From contig CM043961.1 in NCBI GenBank assembly GCA_014529385.2, positions 11,580,478 through 11,638,477 of the forward strand: a stretch of DNA of 58,000 nucleotides, written 5' to 3'. The stretch is from Adiantum capillus-veneris. Its lineage: Eukaryota > Streptophyta > Polypodiopsida > Polypodiales > Pteridaceae. Below are positions 44,818 to 54,900 of the stretch, one piece after another; within the stretch, counting starts at the first letter, position 1; every line of letters starts with the position of its first letter. The translations under genes and the position numbers were made by a program. The notes beneath the pieces were generated by a model. It ran no database searches. It was not told where the DNA came from and saw nothing but the letters and a program-made list of their open reading frames with translations.

Positions 44818-44872
44818 GGGTAGCATTTTAAATTTTCTTACGGATGCACCAATAATAATTTCTCTTGCTAAA
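44530..44872. repeat. Copy of the dispersed repeat with a rearranged microsatellite block
   Basis: It matches 32280-32510 up to the CTT/CT run (44701-44758), then switches to (GA)n (44765-44813) followed by the reverse complement of the 32512-32568 spacer. The block is therefore inverted relative to 32.5 kb, with the break in the CT run. Confidence 0.85.
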
Positions 44873-45020
44873 TTCTGTTATAAATTGTGGCAACGTGGGT
44901 GACACACGTCCTATCAAAAGAGCATATATCAAGTCACTTTTGTTATATATGCACTATTTCACCCTTCTCGCACAATGTATCTTTAATGCATTCTGCAAGA
45001 TCACCCATAGGTATATCCGA

Positions 45021-45080
45021 GTCCTACCAAACACCGAGCAAGATTTTCCGAGCAAACCAAAAATCGAGCGAGATTTGTAG
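45021..45080 (+). repeat. Third terminal-repeat-like sequence with CCGAGC boxes
   Basis: GAGTCCTACCAAACACCGAGC then TTTTCCGAGCAAACCAAAAAT closely matches the left end of the TIR candidate at 8392-8440. It probably marks the end of another family member. No partner end was identified with confidence. Confidence 0.5.
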
Positions 45081-46290
45081 GCACATAAGTGAATAGAGAA
45101 GATAGTTTGACAAGGAAGGTGGGCAAGCTATAATAGAAGGGGGGTTGAGCTGCACGAATCAATAGCATACACAATGGGATCAGATAGATCATAAGTTGTG
45201 GGTGATACTAGGCATCAGTGGACTGTGGCACATGTGTAGAAGGCATTAGTGGGCACCACAACAGGTTGAGAATTTTTTGTTTCAATAAAATGAAGTAGTA
45301 CATGGACTTGATTGGGCACTTGCCATGATGGAATGGTGAGGGATTTTGGAAAATTACTTATTTTCTCATCATTAGGTCTTCTAGATTTAATCTCAAGAAG
45401 GCATTTTTAATTAAGAGCATCGAAGTTTTTTCAAAATCTTAGGACACTTTTATGCCCTATCCGGTTACCAACCTAATGTTAAATACCAAGTTAGTATTCT
45501 TCAAAATTAGTTGTGCTTTGACAACATGCTCAAAAGGGAAAACACAACATGTGCTTCGCTAAGGCCCCTTTCACAAGCAAGAAAATGGGTGGTCCAACCA
45601 TAAAGGTGGGCTAATTAGTATGAGCCTTGGTGCACATCCTATCATGCACGTTGGTGGGCATGCAAGAATGAGGCTTAACTTTGATGATTTAGGCTCTATG
45701 GTGTTGCTTGGACGTATGGGCGACCTCTCCATCCATTCCTCCTCTCACCCATAATAACTCTTAAAAATATTATTTCCCCTCATTTGTACATATACTAAAG
45801 GCCCTTCCCATTTGTGACCCATGTACATGGATAGGTACACTCTTTCTATGAGGGCTCCCTACCCACACTACCTATGGGCAATTGGCATCATGTTAGTGAT
45901 AAATATTTGCTTACTTGTTTCTAAAGATAAAAGGATACTCTTCTAGCCAAAATTCTTTGGAAAAAAAATAAAAATTTGAGGATGTTTCTCTGATATACAA
46001 TGCACTGCAAATACAAAGCCTAGGCGTATAAGTGCTTATACGCATAACTGATACCTAATTTCAAACTCCTAGAAGCACACACACACACACACACACACAA
46101 AATCATCGGTCACCTATCTTGATTTATAGTGTAAATTTCTCCGTTGAGCATAAAATTTTAGAATGCAACTTTCAAAATGGAAGAGTTGGCATCTTTTTAG
46201 ATTTCATTTGGATATCTTAAATTTGGGTATAAACTATGTTTTAACAATAGTTGTTTTGAGGAGTGGAGAACAATTGCAAAAATAGCTAGA
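45081..46290. other. No gene recognised
   Basis: AT-rich, with a short (CA)n at 46078-46099. Confidence 0.4.
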
Positions 46291-46291
46291 G

Positions 46292-46350
46292 AATCTCTCT
46301 CTAGCTATCCGTGCCAGCGTGGATGGCTAGAGGAGGGAGAGGATGGGCAA
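46292..46350. repeat. Copy 1 of a 60-bp repeat centred on a GC palindrome
   Basis: CTAGCTATCCGTGCCAGCGT then GGATGGCTAGAGGAGGGAGA. Related copies are at 49099-49160 (ACACCGGCGCGGATG) and 49228-49282 (CCACGCTGGCGTGGATG). Confidence 0.75.
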
Positions 46351-46430
46351 AACAGAATGAAGAAAGAGTGAATTTGGATACCTTAGATTTACATTGGTTT
46401 AAATTATATCATTATGTTGGGTACATATTG

Positions 46431-46584
46431 TACAACCTTTTTTATATTCAATACATCATGGGATACCTCCTTGAGTCCCATCCTCAAGTTCCAATGCTAT
46501 GCTAAGATACAACCTTTTTTATATTCAATACTTCATGGGATACCTCCTCGGGTCCCATCCTCAAGTTCCAATGCTATGCTAAGA
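46431..46584. repeat. 77-bp tandem duplication
   Basis: TACAACCTTTTTTATATTCA starts at 46431 and 46508. The two copies differ at a few positions. Confidence 0.92.
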
Positions 46585-46785
46585 TTGATCTCTAGTAAAA
46601 GGTGGATGAGAGATTCGAATGCACAATGTTCGCGTGATCTCCTAAAGTTAAATTCACCTAGCCAACCCGACATCCAACAGTTCATGTTGTCTCAAGAGAT
46701 CCATAAAGTTTTAAAAAAAAAACAGTTTACCTTCTCGGCACCCATAGCCCCCATCGATCGCCCTCGCATCTCCCTCCCCCCTCCT

Positions 46786-46822
46786 CTCTGTGTGTGTGTG
46801 TGTGTGTGTTGGGGGGGGGGGG
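46786..46822. repeat. (GT)n followed by poly(G)
   Basis: About ten GT units, then TT and about twelve G. Confidence 0.9.
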
Positions 46823-47072
46823 CGGACTGCAATTGGCACCTCCAGTCTGGCTTTTTTATGCCCGCATCTGCCAAGATTCGTCAATACTGGCTTTTTTTCA
46901 CCTGCATTTGCCAAGATTTGCCAATAGTGGCTTTTTCCTAAATCGTGGGCACATACTTCTATGTAATTACGCTCTCTATGTTGTTCTACTGTTAGCTTTG
47001 AAGTACTATTGCCCGGAATCTTCAGAGATGCTTTTTTATTTACATCCCATGCCTTGCTAGAGGGAGTAAAAA

Positions 47073-48682
47073 TGTCATAATAATCAATATCTAATTCTCC
47101 TAAATGATTTTCTCATATTAAACTGATCATTTAATGTGGGGAGGTACCAGGGGAGAAAAAGCTAGAATATTGGTTAAGCTAGCAGACCGGCCACAGTAGG
47201 GATCCAAAGGAGGGAAAATAGGGATCAAAAGGGGGGGGGGCCATCTGCAAAAGAGCCATGTGCAACAATGGGCTAAAAAGACCCTAAGGTTCAGCCCATT
47301 AAGACTTCCAAAATGCTAAGGTTCCAAAATTCAAAGGTTGTGTCCAAAGGTCAACCCTAGGGAAAATTGGATGCTTAGTGTGTGTACAAAAGTCTTCTTC
47401 AAAGCCTACAAAGGAGGGGGCGAGCCCATTTAGTAGGGGATGAGAGAGAAAGCCACACACACACACAGAGGCTCCCTTTACACAAAGGGAATTAGGGACA
47501 CATGTCAGCTCCCTAGGCCAGATGCCCACAAGGTGTGCCCAATTCCTATTGGAAGACCCTTGAAGTGGACCAATGAGAACTAAGCTAGAGTAAATCTAGT
47601 TTAATTAATTTAAAAACATTTAATAAAAGAAACCAATGAGAATTAAGTCTCCTAGAAGACTATTGGGCAGTCTCCCAAGGGGTCCAATGAGCATTCAGGA
47701 GCCCAATAGCTTGCCTGATTCCTATTGGCCAGGAGGCAAAGGGGTCCAATGAGAGTTTAGTTTAATTATTTAATTACCTAAAGCTCTCACAAAAGGGGAA
47801 AGGGGGACACATGTCAGAAGGCTATCACTTATGTTGCTTAACAGCCATTGGCTTGACTTGGGGAGGTCCAATGAGGCAAAAGCCAGACCAATTTAGCAGG
47901 AAGGGCTCGCCCAAGAGAGAGAGGGGGCTGATTTTTTCTTGGCATTGACACACACACACACACACACACACTTGACCATGTGTGAAGAAAGAATACTCTA
48001 TCTCCTCCCAAGCTTTAATGGAGAGCTCATCACCTACTCCAAGCTTGCGAGATAGAAGCCTACATCAACACTCTCTTGGCATGTGGATGCAAATCCAACC
48101 AAGAGCCAAGATTCAATGCATGCTCATCTTCTCTACCAAGCTAATTACTAAGCTAAGCTATGCTAATATGAGTGATTATGTGAGGAGATGTACATCTTTC
48201 TCGTAAGATACTCCTTCTTCCTCTCAATCTATTCTCATACCCTGCTAGCTCTCACCATCTTCGAAGGTGTGTGAGGTCTTGGGTCTGAGAACGGAGATAA
48301 TTCAAGTTGTGTTTGTTAAGTGTTTTGCTTAGTGCATGAAGTTTCCATCTTCATTGCACTAGCTAGTCTTGAAGGAACACAAAGAATTGTATTGTACAAT
48401 GTCTCTCTTGATGGGAGAAACCATAATACAAAGCCTGTTGGAGGGGGGACCTGGAGGGGGGACCGGCTCCATGAAAATCCGGTCCTCAACTGTTGTCAAT
48501 AGCTTAATTTCTCTCTCTTTTGAAAGTATTGTCGATGCTATCTAACTAGGTGTTATGCTTTTTGTTGCTCTCTCCACCCAAGCACTCTTGTAATTCTCAT
48601 TAGGAATCTATTCTAATGAAATGCCCACTATGTTCATGCTAATTTCCGCTACACATAAGTTATTAGGCCATTAAATGTTACA
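47073..48682 (+). mobile_element. Solo LTR of the inner gypsy family (1610 bp)
   Basis: Starts TGTCATAATAATCAATATC and ends TTAAATGTTACA like the LTRs at 10240 and 17507, with no interior. It is flanked by AAAAA at 47068-47072 and 48683-48687, the expected 5-bp duplication. It is more diverged from the two inner LTRs than they are from each other, and keeps about 28 bp (GCCTGTTGGAGGGGGGACC region) absent from both. Unequal recombination between two LTRs leaves such solo copies. Confidence 0.95.
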
Positions 48683-48689
48683 AAAAATT

Positions 48690-49330
48690 TACTAGCAAGC
48701 GACTCACAAGCCTTGAACTCACGTTGGCCAGTCAGTCTAAAGAACACGATAGTTGTTGTAGCCAATTTTCACACAAGCGGATGGTGCTCGAAAGGCGTCC
48801 TTAACATATATAAAAGATGATTTTCCCTAGCTACATGCTACACTGTTGCCTACCCCACCATCTGCCACCCACCTCTCCTCGCTCACGGCCTCTGATCCGC
48901 CTGTTGCAGCTGGACATTCGTCGTATGTCTCTCAGATTTCACATTTTCGCATGTTGTCGAGAAGTATGCCTCTCAGGTTTTGCATTTTTGCATGTTGTCA
49001 AGTATCACATTTGATTTGGTTTTTTTAGGATTTTTTCCAGCCGGGTACACCCTACTCAAGTCAATGCAAATAAAATGGGGGAGTGGAGAATACTGAACGA
49101 GAATCTCCCTGTAGCCATCTACACCGGCGCGGATGTCTAGAGGGAGGGAGAGGATGGGTAGACCTAGAAATCGGGGAGTGAAAAACACTTGCGGGGCTCA
49201 ATTGAGAGTTTTGCGATATTCAAAAAAATCTCTCTCTACCCATCCACGCTGGCGTGGATGACTAGAGGGAGGTAGAGGATGGCGAGAGAGAGAGAGAGAG
49301 GTTTTTGTTGGCGCTTTCCTTCTTGAGGTG
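48690..49330. other. No gene; two copies of the 60-bp GC-palindrome repeat
   Basis: 49099-49160 and 49228-49282 carry the repeat described at 46292. A (GA) run follows at 49283-49300. Confidence 0.6.
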
Positions 49331-49338
49331 CTATCCGG

Positions 49339-50001
49339 TTGTACCATATCAACAGCTATGGCATCGGAAAAGGGATCACAACTGTAGTTGATGCAAGGTG
49401 CAAGAACTCGAGAAGGTGCAAGGTCCCTCTGATGCGAAGTCTGTCAAAGTTGGCTCTTATTTATCTTTTGCGGAGGTTTGGATGCAAGCTATGCAGACAC
49501 AATGCGAAGGAGCTGCAGAAGACCGTACTTATTCATCTTTTGCGGAGGTTTGGATGCAAGCTATGCAGAAACAATGCAAAGGAGCTGCAGAAGATCGTTC
49601 CCACACTTGAGGCCCACAATGTTTGTGTTGTTTTCGTTGGAATTGAGAAACTTGGTGTTGAGGAGTTCCAACAGGGTGGCTTTTGAGATAGAGAGCTTTA
49701 CATTGATAATGACAAGAAGATTTACCAGGCACTTAGCATAAAATCAGTGATTCTTAGCACAGCCAAAATGCTTTTTGATGTGAAGGATGCTTTGAAGAAA
49801 GTTAGTGTTCCCGGAAACTTGAAGGGTGATGGATGAAAATTGGGTGCAACTTTTGTGATTGGAGAGGGAGGGATAATGCTAATGGATCACAGACAGAAAG
49901 ATTTTTCCGGTCATCCATCTTCGCAGTCCATTCTTGAGGCTTGTGGGGTTGATCAAAAGGACTTCCCCAACCACTTAAAAGGACTTCCCCAGCATGGATA
50001 G
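49339..50001 (+). pseudogene. Peroxiredoxin-like 2 (PRXL2/FAM213-type) pseudogene
   Basis: One frame with two internal TGA codons (49684-49686 and 49834-49836), both where Trp is expected. LLRRFGCKLCR contains the redox CxxC of the thioredoxin-like fold. It occurs twice (CKLC at residues 49-52 and 73-76) because 72 bp are duplicated. Then follow PTLEAHNVCVVFVGIEKLG, ELYIDNDKKIYQALSIKS, VSVPGNLKGDG, LGATFVIGEGGIMLMDHRQK and SQSILEACG, in the order of the PRXL2 family. The intact protein would be a redox or peroxidase-like enzyme. The N-terminal part is eroded. The homology runs without visible introns, which suggests a retrocopy. The frame is dead. Confidence 0.75.
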
Positions 50002-50746
50002 GCAGAGGGAGGGGTAAATGGTGGTATTGCAGAGGGTGGTGAGAGACTCAGACGGCGCAGGCACAGCAATGGGGGGGTCTGCAAGCGTTGTAGAACACAG
50101 CGGGCCAATAGCACTAAATAGGGTGCCATTCTCCAAGCGAATGTCGGCACAGAGAGACAGTCACGCACAGAGGTTAATTCTTTTGTAAGAGAGAGAAGAA
50201 GAGAATTTTAACATCGTAGGAAACTATCCCAAGAGACCTTAAAGATCTATTCGATGAGGAGAGTTGAACTGAAGAGAGAGAGATTGGTTGTTGGGTTTGC
50301 AATGGAAGTGGTGTATCGGGGCTCCAAGAGGGCGCGCAACATGGTCAAAATTTAGAAATATCTTGAATAAGGGCTTAGAGATTCCACCAAGAAAAAAAGG
50401 AATTAACCTTTCTCTCACCCAAACTCGTTTGTTTCGTTTTTGATATCTTTCTTCTCTTCTTCTTTTTCACTCAAGTGCAAGAAAGACCATCCTTGGTACA
50501 CCACTAATAATGATGATAACTCTCTGAACCTCACACTCTTCCATTAGTGCACCCTGATAAACCCACCGCCCGAATTTTAACGTTTTTCAATATCACCTAT
50601 GTCGACACCACCAAATTCTTCCCCGCAATGGTAGGGTAGCCAAAGTGAACATATACCATGTTATGAGGTTTCTATAAAGAATGGCCACACAGTCGGAACC
50701 CTAGGACGAATACTATTACATTGATACAGTAACTTCAAATATTAAG

Positions 50747-50750
<4 letters not shown>
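50002..50750. other. No gene; inverted copy of the dispersed repeat
   Basis: 50187-50285 is the reverse complement of the repeat at 19381-19500 (TTTTAACATCGTAGGAAACT, then CCCAAGAGACCTTAAAGAT). The rest is anonymous. Confidence 0.6.

Positions 50751-50824
<74 letters not shown>
50751..50824. repeat. (GT)n followed by (GA)n
   Basis: About 28 bp of GT, then about 46 bp of GA. Confidence 0.95.
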
Positions 50825-50829
<5 letters not shown>

Positions 50830-50853
50830 TAAGCTCCTCTTTCCCTTGCACTC

Positions 50854-51246
50854 TTGTCCTTTATGACAATAGAGGAAGTGGAAAGGAGAGTGAATTTTGG
50901 GTATAAACGGTTGTTCTTGCTAGCCAAAACTTGTGACAAATATAAGAGGTTGTGGACATATGCATGGCATCCGCATTATACAAACTACCTGATTTCAAGT
51001 CATGCCATTTATAGAGTGGTAAGGAGCCTTTTTTTTCACATGGGGGTAGGGGTATGGGAGCCACTTGATTTTTTTAATCCCATTTTTATGGAACAAATTG
51101 AATTGTACAATAGATTTTCTAGCCCATGGATAGGAGACACTTTGCACAAGCACATATTCAAGGAGAGCTCTTTGCACAAAAATCTTGGGGAGGTGCTAGT
51201 AGTAAAAAGGTGGGAACTTGTTTTATTGATTGTTTTAAAGCTTTAA
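50854..51246 (+). CDS. Uncharacterised 130-residue open frame
   Basis: Starts MSFMTIEEVERRVNFGYKRL and includes DKYKRLWTYAWHPHYTNYL and GVWEPLDFFNPIFMEQIELY. It is rich in aromatic residues and does not look like a repeat-encoded frame. I do not recognise a family. The last 75 codons lie in the first copy of a 291-bp tandem duplication. It may be a fragment of a larger gene. Coding status is uncertain. Confidence 0.35.
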   Translation: MSFMTIEEVERRVNFGYKRLFLLAKTCDKYKRLWTYAWHPHYTNYLISSHAIYRVVRSLFFHMGVGVWEPLDFFNPIFMEQIELYNRFSSPWIGDTLHKHIFKESSLHKNLGEVLVVKRWELVLLIVLKL

Positions 51247-51600
51247 ATACATATAAGAACCTTGATTGATTTTGGTTTCTTGATAATGTACCTTGTCTTG
51301 TCTTGCTCGGTAAGGAGCCTTTTTTTTCACATGGGGGTAGGGGTATGGGAGCCACTTGATTTTTTTAATCCCATTTTTATGGAACAAATTGAATTGTACA
51401 ATAGATTTTCTAGCCCATGGATAGGAGACACTTTGCACAAGCACATGTTCAAGGAGAGCTCTTTGCACAAAAATCTTGGGGAGGTGCTAGTAGTAAAAAG
51501 GTGGGAACTTGTTTTATTGCTTGTTTTGAAACTTTAAATACATATAAGAACCTTGATTGATTTTGGTTTCTTGATAATGTACCTTGTCTTGTCTTGCTCG
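51019..51600 (+). repeat. 291-bp tandem duplication with preserved reading frame
   Basis: AAGGAGCCTTTTTTTTCACA starts at 51021 and 51312. Copies differ at only a few positions. The period is 97 codons, so both copies encode RSLFFHMGVGVWEPLDFFNP and the rest of the frame with two or three substitutions. A stop before 51262 separates the two frames. Confidence 0.92.
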
Positions 51601-51601
51601 G

Positions 51602-52012
51602 TTTAGGGATCTCTCGAAAAATCTCACTCGAGGTTAGGGATTCCTCGGTATATCCCAAGAAAGGAGGGTATGATACCTCTAACCTCTCTAAGTATGCACA
51701 CAATTCTCTCATCCTTGCCCATCATCCTTTTGCACCTTAAGTGAAGATAATGAGGGTTATCACATGGGATACAAGCTTTGCCATCTCTCTTAGATTCTTG
51801 CAAGAAATGTGTTGATATCAACATGTAGACTTGGGCATTGGAATAGATAGGATAGGTAGATGAATTCCAAGGGGTAGCTTATGTCTTCATAACCAAAAGT
51901 TGTAGAGTAGTTGACAAGCTAGGTAGGGAGGGATAGAGAGAGAAAGCCCTACATCTTGCTCAATAGAGATAGAGAAAGAGAGCCTTGCAAGGTAATATGC
52001 ACTTGGCATGCT

Positions 52013-52060
<48 letters not shown>

Positions 52061-52612
52061 TAGTTGAAATCCATGAATCTCATGGTTCGTTCCCAGCATA
52101 ACTTCAGCTCCCAATCACACCTTCACATTTGTAGCTTGCATTCAAGCTAGAGAGTCATCATCGACATATGTCATGTGGCCTCTCTCCTTGTCGGTATGTT
52201 CCTTATTCACGAAAATGGATTACCAAGTATGACATTTTTAATCCCTCCGACTATAAATTTGGAGAGAGTTCCCAACTTAGGCGCATCCATATGTAGGCCT
52301 AGAAGCACAAAGAAGCCTATAAGGGGAAAATTCATGCTTCTCACAGTGACTTATTGGATGCAAAGGGAAATCACTCATCTATATACAAACACCTCACTTT
52401 TGATTCAGTTTGAAAGTACCTAAAAGCACATTTCATGGTGCATATTTGCTTAAATCCTTTTGTGGTTGATATTTGGCATAGATGCTTTACCTTAAACATG
52501 CCCATAGTCTGCAAAAATGTTATTCCACCAACTCCCATCTTGATGTAGTGACCAATTATTGTTACATCTAGCAACTATATCATAATCTTGCAATTAAGAA
52601 TGTTAGGAAAGG
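51602..52612. other. No gene recognised
   Basis: It contains a (GA)n run at 52018-52057. CTTGCTCGGTTTAGGG and CTCACTCGAGG phrases at 51594-51640 faintly resemble the CCGAGC boxes of the TIR candidate. Confidence 0.4.
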
Positions 52613-52616
<4 letters not shown>

Positions 52617-52654
<38 letters not shown>

Positions 52655-52947
52655 TCAACTTCAACCCTCCCAGCTTCATGTTGTGTGGAATTCCATGCTT
52701 CAAATTTAGACACAAAGAGTATCTACACCCCAAAAAGTGAGCCACTCCACCCCAAGTCACCATCTGTTTGAGACGCGTCCAATCAAAGTTTGTTGGGAGG
52801 TACAATTTTTGTGCATACACAGGCAAAAAGATCATGATTTCCACCTTCCACACGTAGCTCTCGAGCACCATTTGGAGTTGATCGAGAGTGGCTGGATATA
52901 TTTGTTTCATACTGATGGTGTAGCAGCCGTAATAGAGAACATTGTGG

Positions 52948-53017
<70 letters not shown>

Positions 53018-53587
53018 AGGGGGGGGGGGATATATGTGCTATATTAGTCTCCATAGACACGACGACCGGGATCTTGGGCACCGATAGAGGCAAGACTCTG
53101 AGGCTCCTTTACAAGCAAAAATTTTAGCGATCTTGAGATTATGTGGAAAGGATGTTTTGCGATTCATCCCAACGACCTCTTGTAGGCCATCGTCCCATTC
53201 ACCAAAATTGTACAGCTCTTTTGGGCCCGTATGTTTGTCTGGCTTTAGCCTTGCTCAAAACGTTTCATGAACAGAGTGAGGGCGTGTTCACCTTCCCCAA
53301 GTTTTGCAAATTCATAGATGATGGAACTCCATGTGAAAACAGTGGATATGAGAGCTTGAAGGAACACGTGGGTTGATTTTACCAAGCGCCCATATGCAAC
53401 ATACACATGAATGAGGTGGCTTGAGAGGGTAGGGTAAGAGAAGAGGTCATCTTGGAGGAGAAAGCAATGAAGCTAGCCACCACCCATAGGGTCCTTCTTC
53501 CAATGTAAGTCTATAGAAAGAAGTATATTCCCTCCTATTCCCCTCCTCATGGTGGAGATCTGAAAAGCCCTCCCTCCCCCCCCCCGG

Positions 53588-53627
<40 letters not shown>

Positions 53628-53821
53628 ACATGCCTGTTCGTCTTCCACCAAGCCTTTGGCTATGGAGATGTCGCCAACCATCAACTTTTCTTTGTTGAAG
53701 CTGGTTTAGCATGCCCGTAGCTATAAACCAAGTTGTACTTTATTGTACTTCTCAAACCAAGCTCCAAGCTCGTGGGAAAGGAGGTTGGAGGTGTAAACTG
53801 GTCATGGGAAGGCTAACTCAT
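52617..53821. repeat. Segment C of the PPR-containing duplicated block
   Basis: It starts after (CT)n (52617-52651) and aligns with segment A through both flanks. It has (GA)n plus G-rich sequence at 52955-53028 where A has (CA)n, and (GT)n at 53589-53626. It ends at GGCTAACTCAT, where the LTR element begins. Confidence 0.88.
53060..53400 (-). pseudogene. PPR-repeat fragment in segment C
   Basis: The minus strand reads STVFTWSSIIYEFAKLGEG and HALTLFMKRFEQG followed by a stop. It is nearly identical to segment A, with an extra nonsense change. Confidence 0.6.
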
Positions 53822-54888
53822 TGTTGGACGGATACGCCGCGACGGACGTCAGCATAGCGAGAACTCACCTAACATATAATGTCAACTGAGGACGAAGCTT
53901 GACTCGCAGGCACGTGGAAGCAAGCAAAGGGTGTCAACCTCTACTCGACCGACTAAGGACTACTTCCTACAGAGATATCAAATCTACATGCCATCGATTC
54001 TATGAATGTGAGAGTATCCTATGATGCTACCGCAAGCCAAAAGCCCATTAGACGTTCTCGAAACGTTACGAAACTTGAGGGATATCCTATGAACACCAAT
54101 AGGCCACTCTCCCTAAGACCAAAAAAACTACCCAATACCCTGCGTGCAGAAAACGAGTAGGATGTCTGGCCGGTTTTTGCAGGTCGACGTTTCCAAAAAC
54201 TAAAGTGCCTAATGTGTAGCTCTACTCGCTCTGATCGCGTGGATATGTTGAAATGCAAAAATGGACAACAGTTACTCACCGAAACTCCAAAAGTAGCTCG
54301 TGGGTGAATCTACCAAAACACAGACGAACGCGCGTGATGTAAGCATCAACGCGTAGCTCTCCTCGTGGGCAACACACTGCTGCTCTCCGTTTGCGATTTT
54401 GACCACCGTAGCTCCTGTAGCACACACACACACACACTCTCACTCTCTCACTCTCTTGCAGTCTCCCAACGACACAGAAGATCAGATTATTAGAAGTCCC
54501 CTTACAAAGCTTTAGGTTTTGACTTATATACTAAGCCTTAGAAAACCTAATGTCCGACCAAAATGACTTGATTTGTCCCTAGGCTTCTATAGAGATTAAT
54601 TACAACACTGTGAGCTGGCTTTGCTCATCCAACAAGCATTTGTGGCCTAAATACAATTGCCAACTTAAAATATGAAGTTCCCATAAACATTACAAAAGTG
54701 GCCGTAATGGCTCAAAATAATAATAACGGGATATTTGATGATGTCCATGAACTTGTATCTTCACATTACAGCATCCATCTTCGTCTTCATCACTTCATCA
54801 GCATCTTTATTTGTAATCTTTAGAGAATCTTTGAGGAATCTTTATGGAATCTTTGTGGAAGCGTTTTTGAAAGGTTGACCTTTCAACA
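53822..54888 (-). repeat. 3' LTR of a minus-strand LTR element (1067 bp)
   Basis: In plus view it begins TGTTGGACGG and ends TTTCAACA, so on the minus strand it runs TGTTGAAAGG to CCGTCCAACA with five complementary terminal bases. The adjoining CTCTCCCCCTCC (54889-54900) is a polypurine tract on the minus strand. Segment A (33841-33860) shows the site without the insertion. A CA run is at 54420-54436. The matching LTR lies beyond the window. Confidence 0.85.
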
Positions 54889-54900
54889 CTCTCCCCCTCC
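54889..54900 (-). other. Polypurine tract
   Basis: GGAGGGGGAGAG on the minus strand, directly before the LTR. It would prime plus-strand DNA synthesis. A second similar run, CTCCCCCTC in plus view, is near 55070. Confidence 0.75.

Noticed and set aside
54019-54279. 86-residue minus-strand frame in the right-hand LTR
   Set aside because: No motif and it lies wholly inside the LTR; chance frame.
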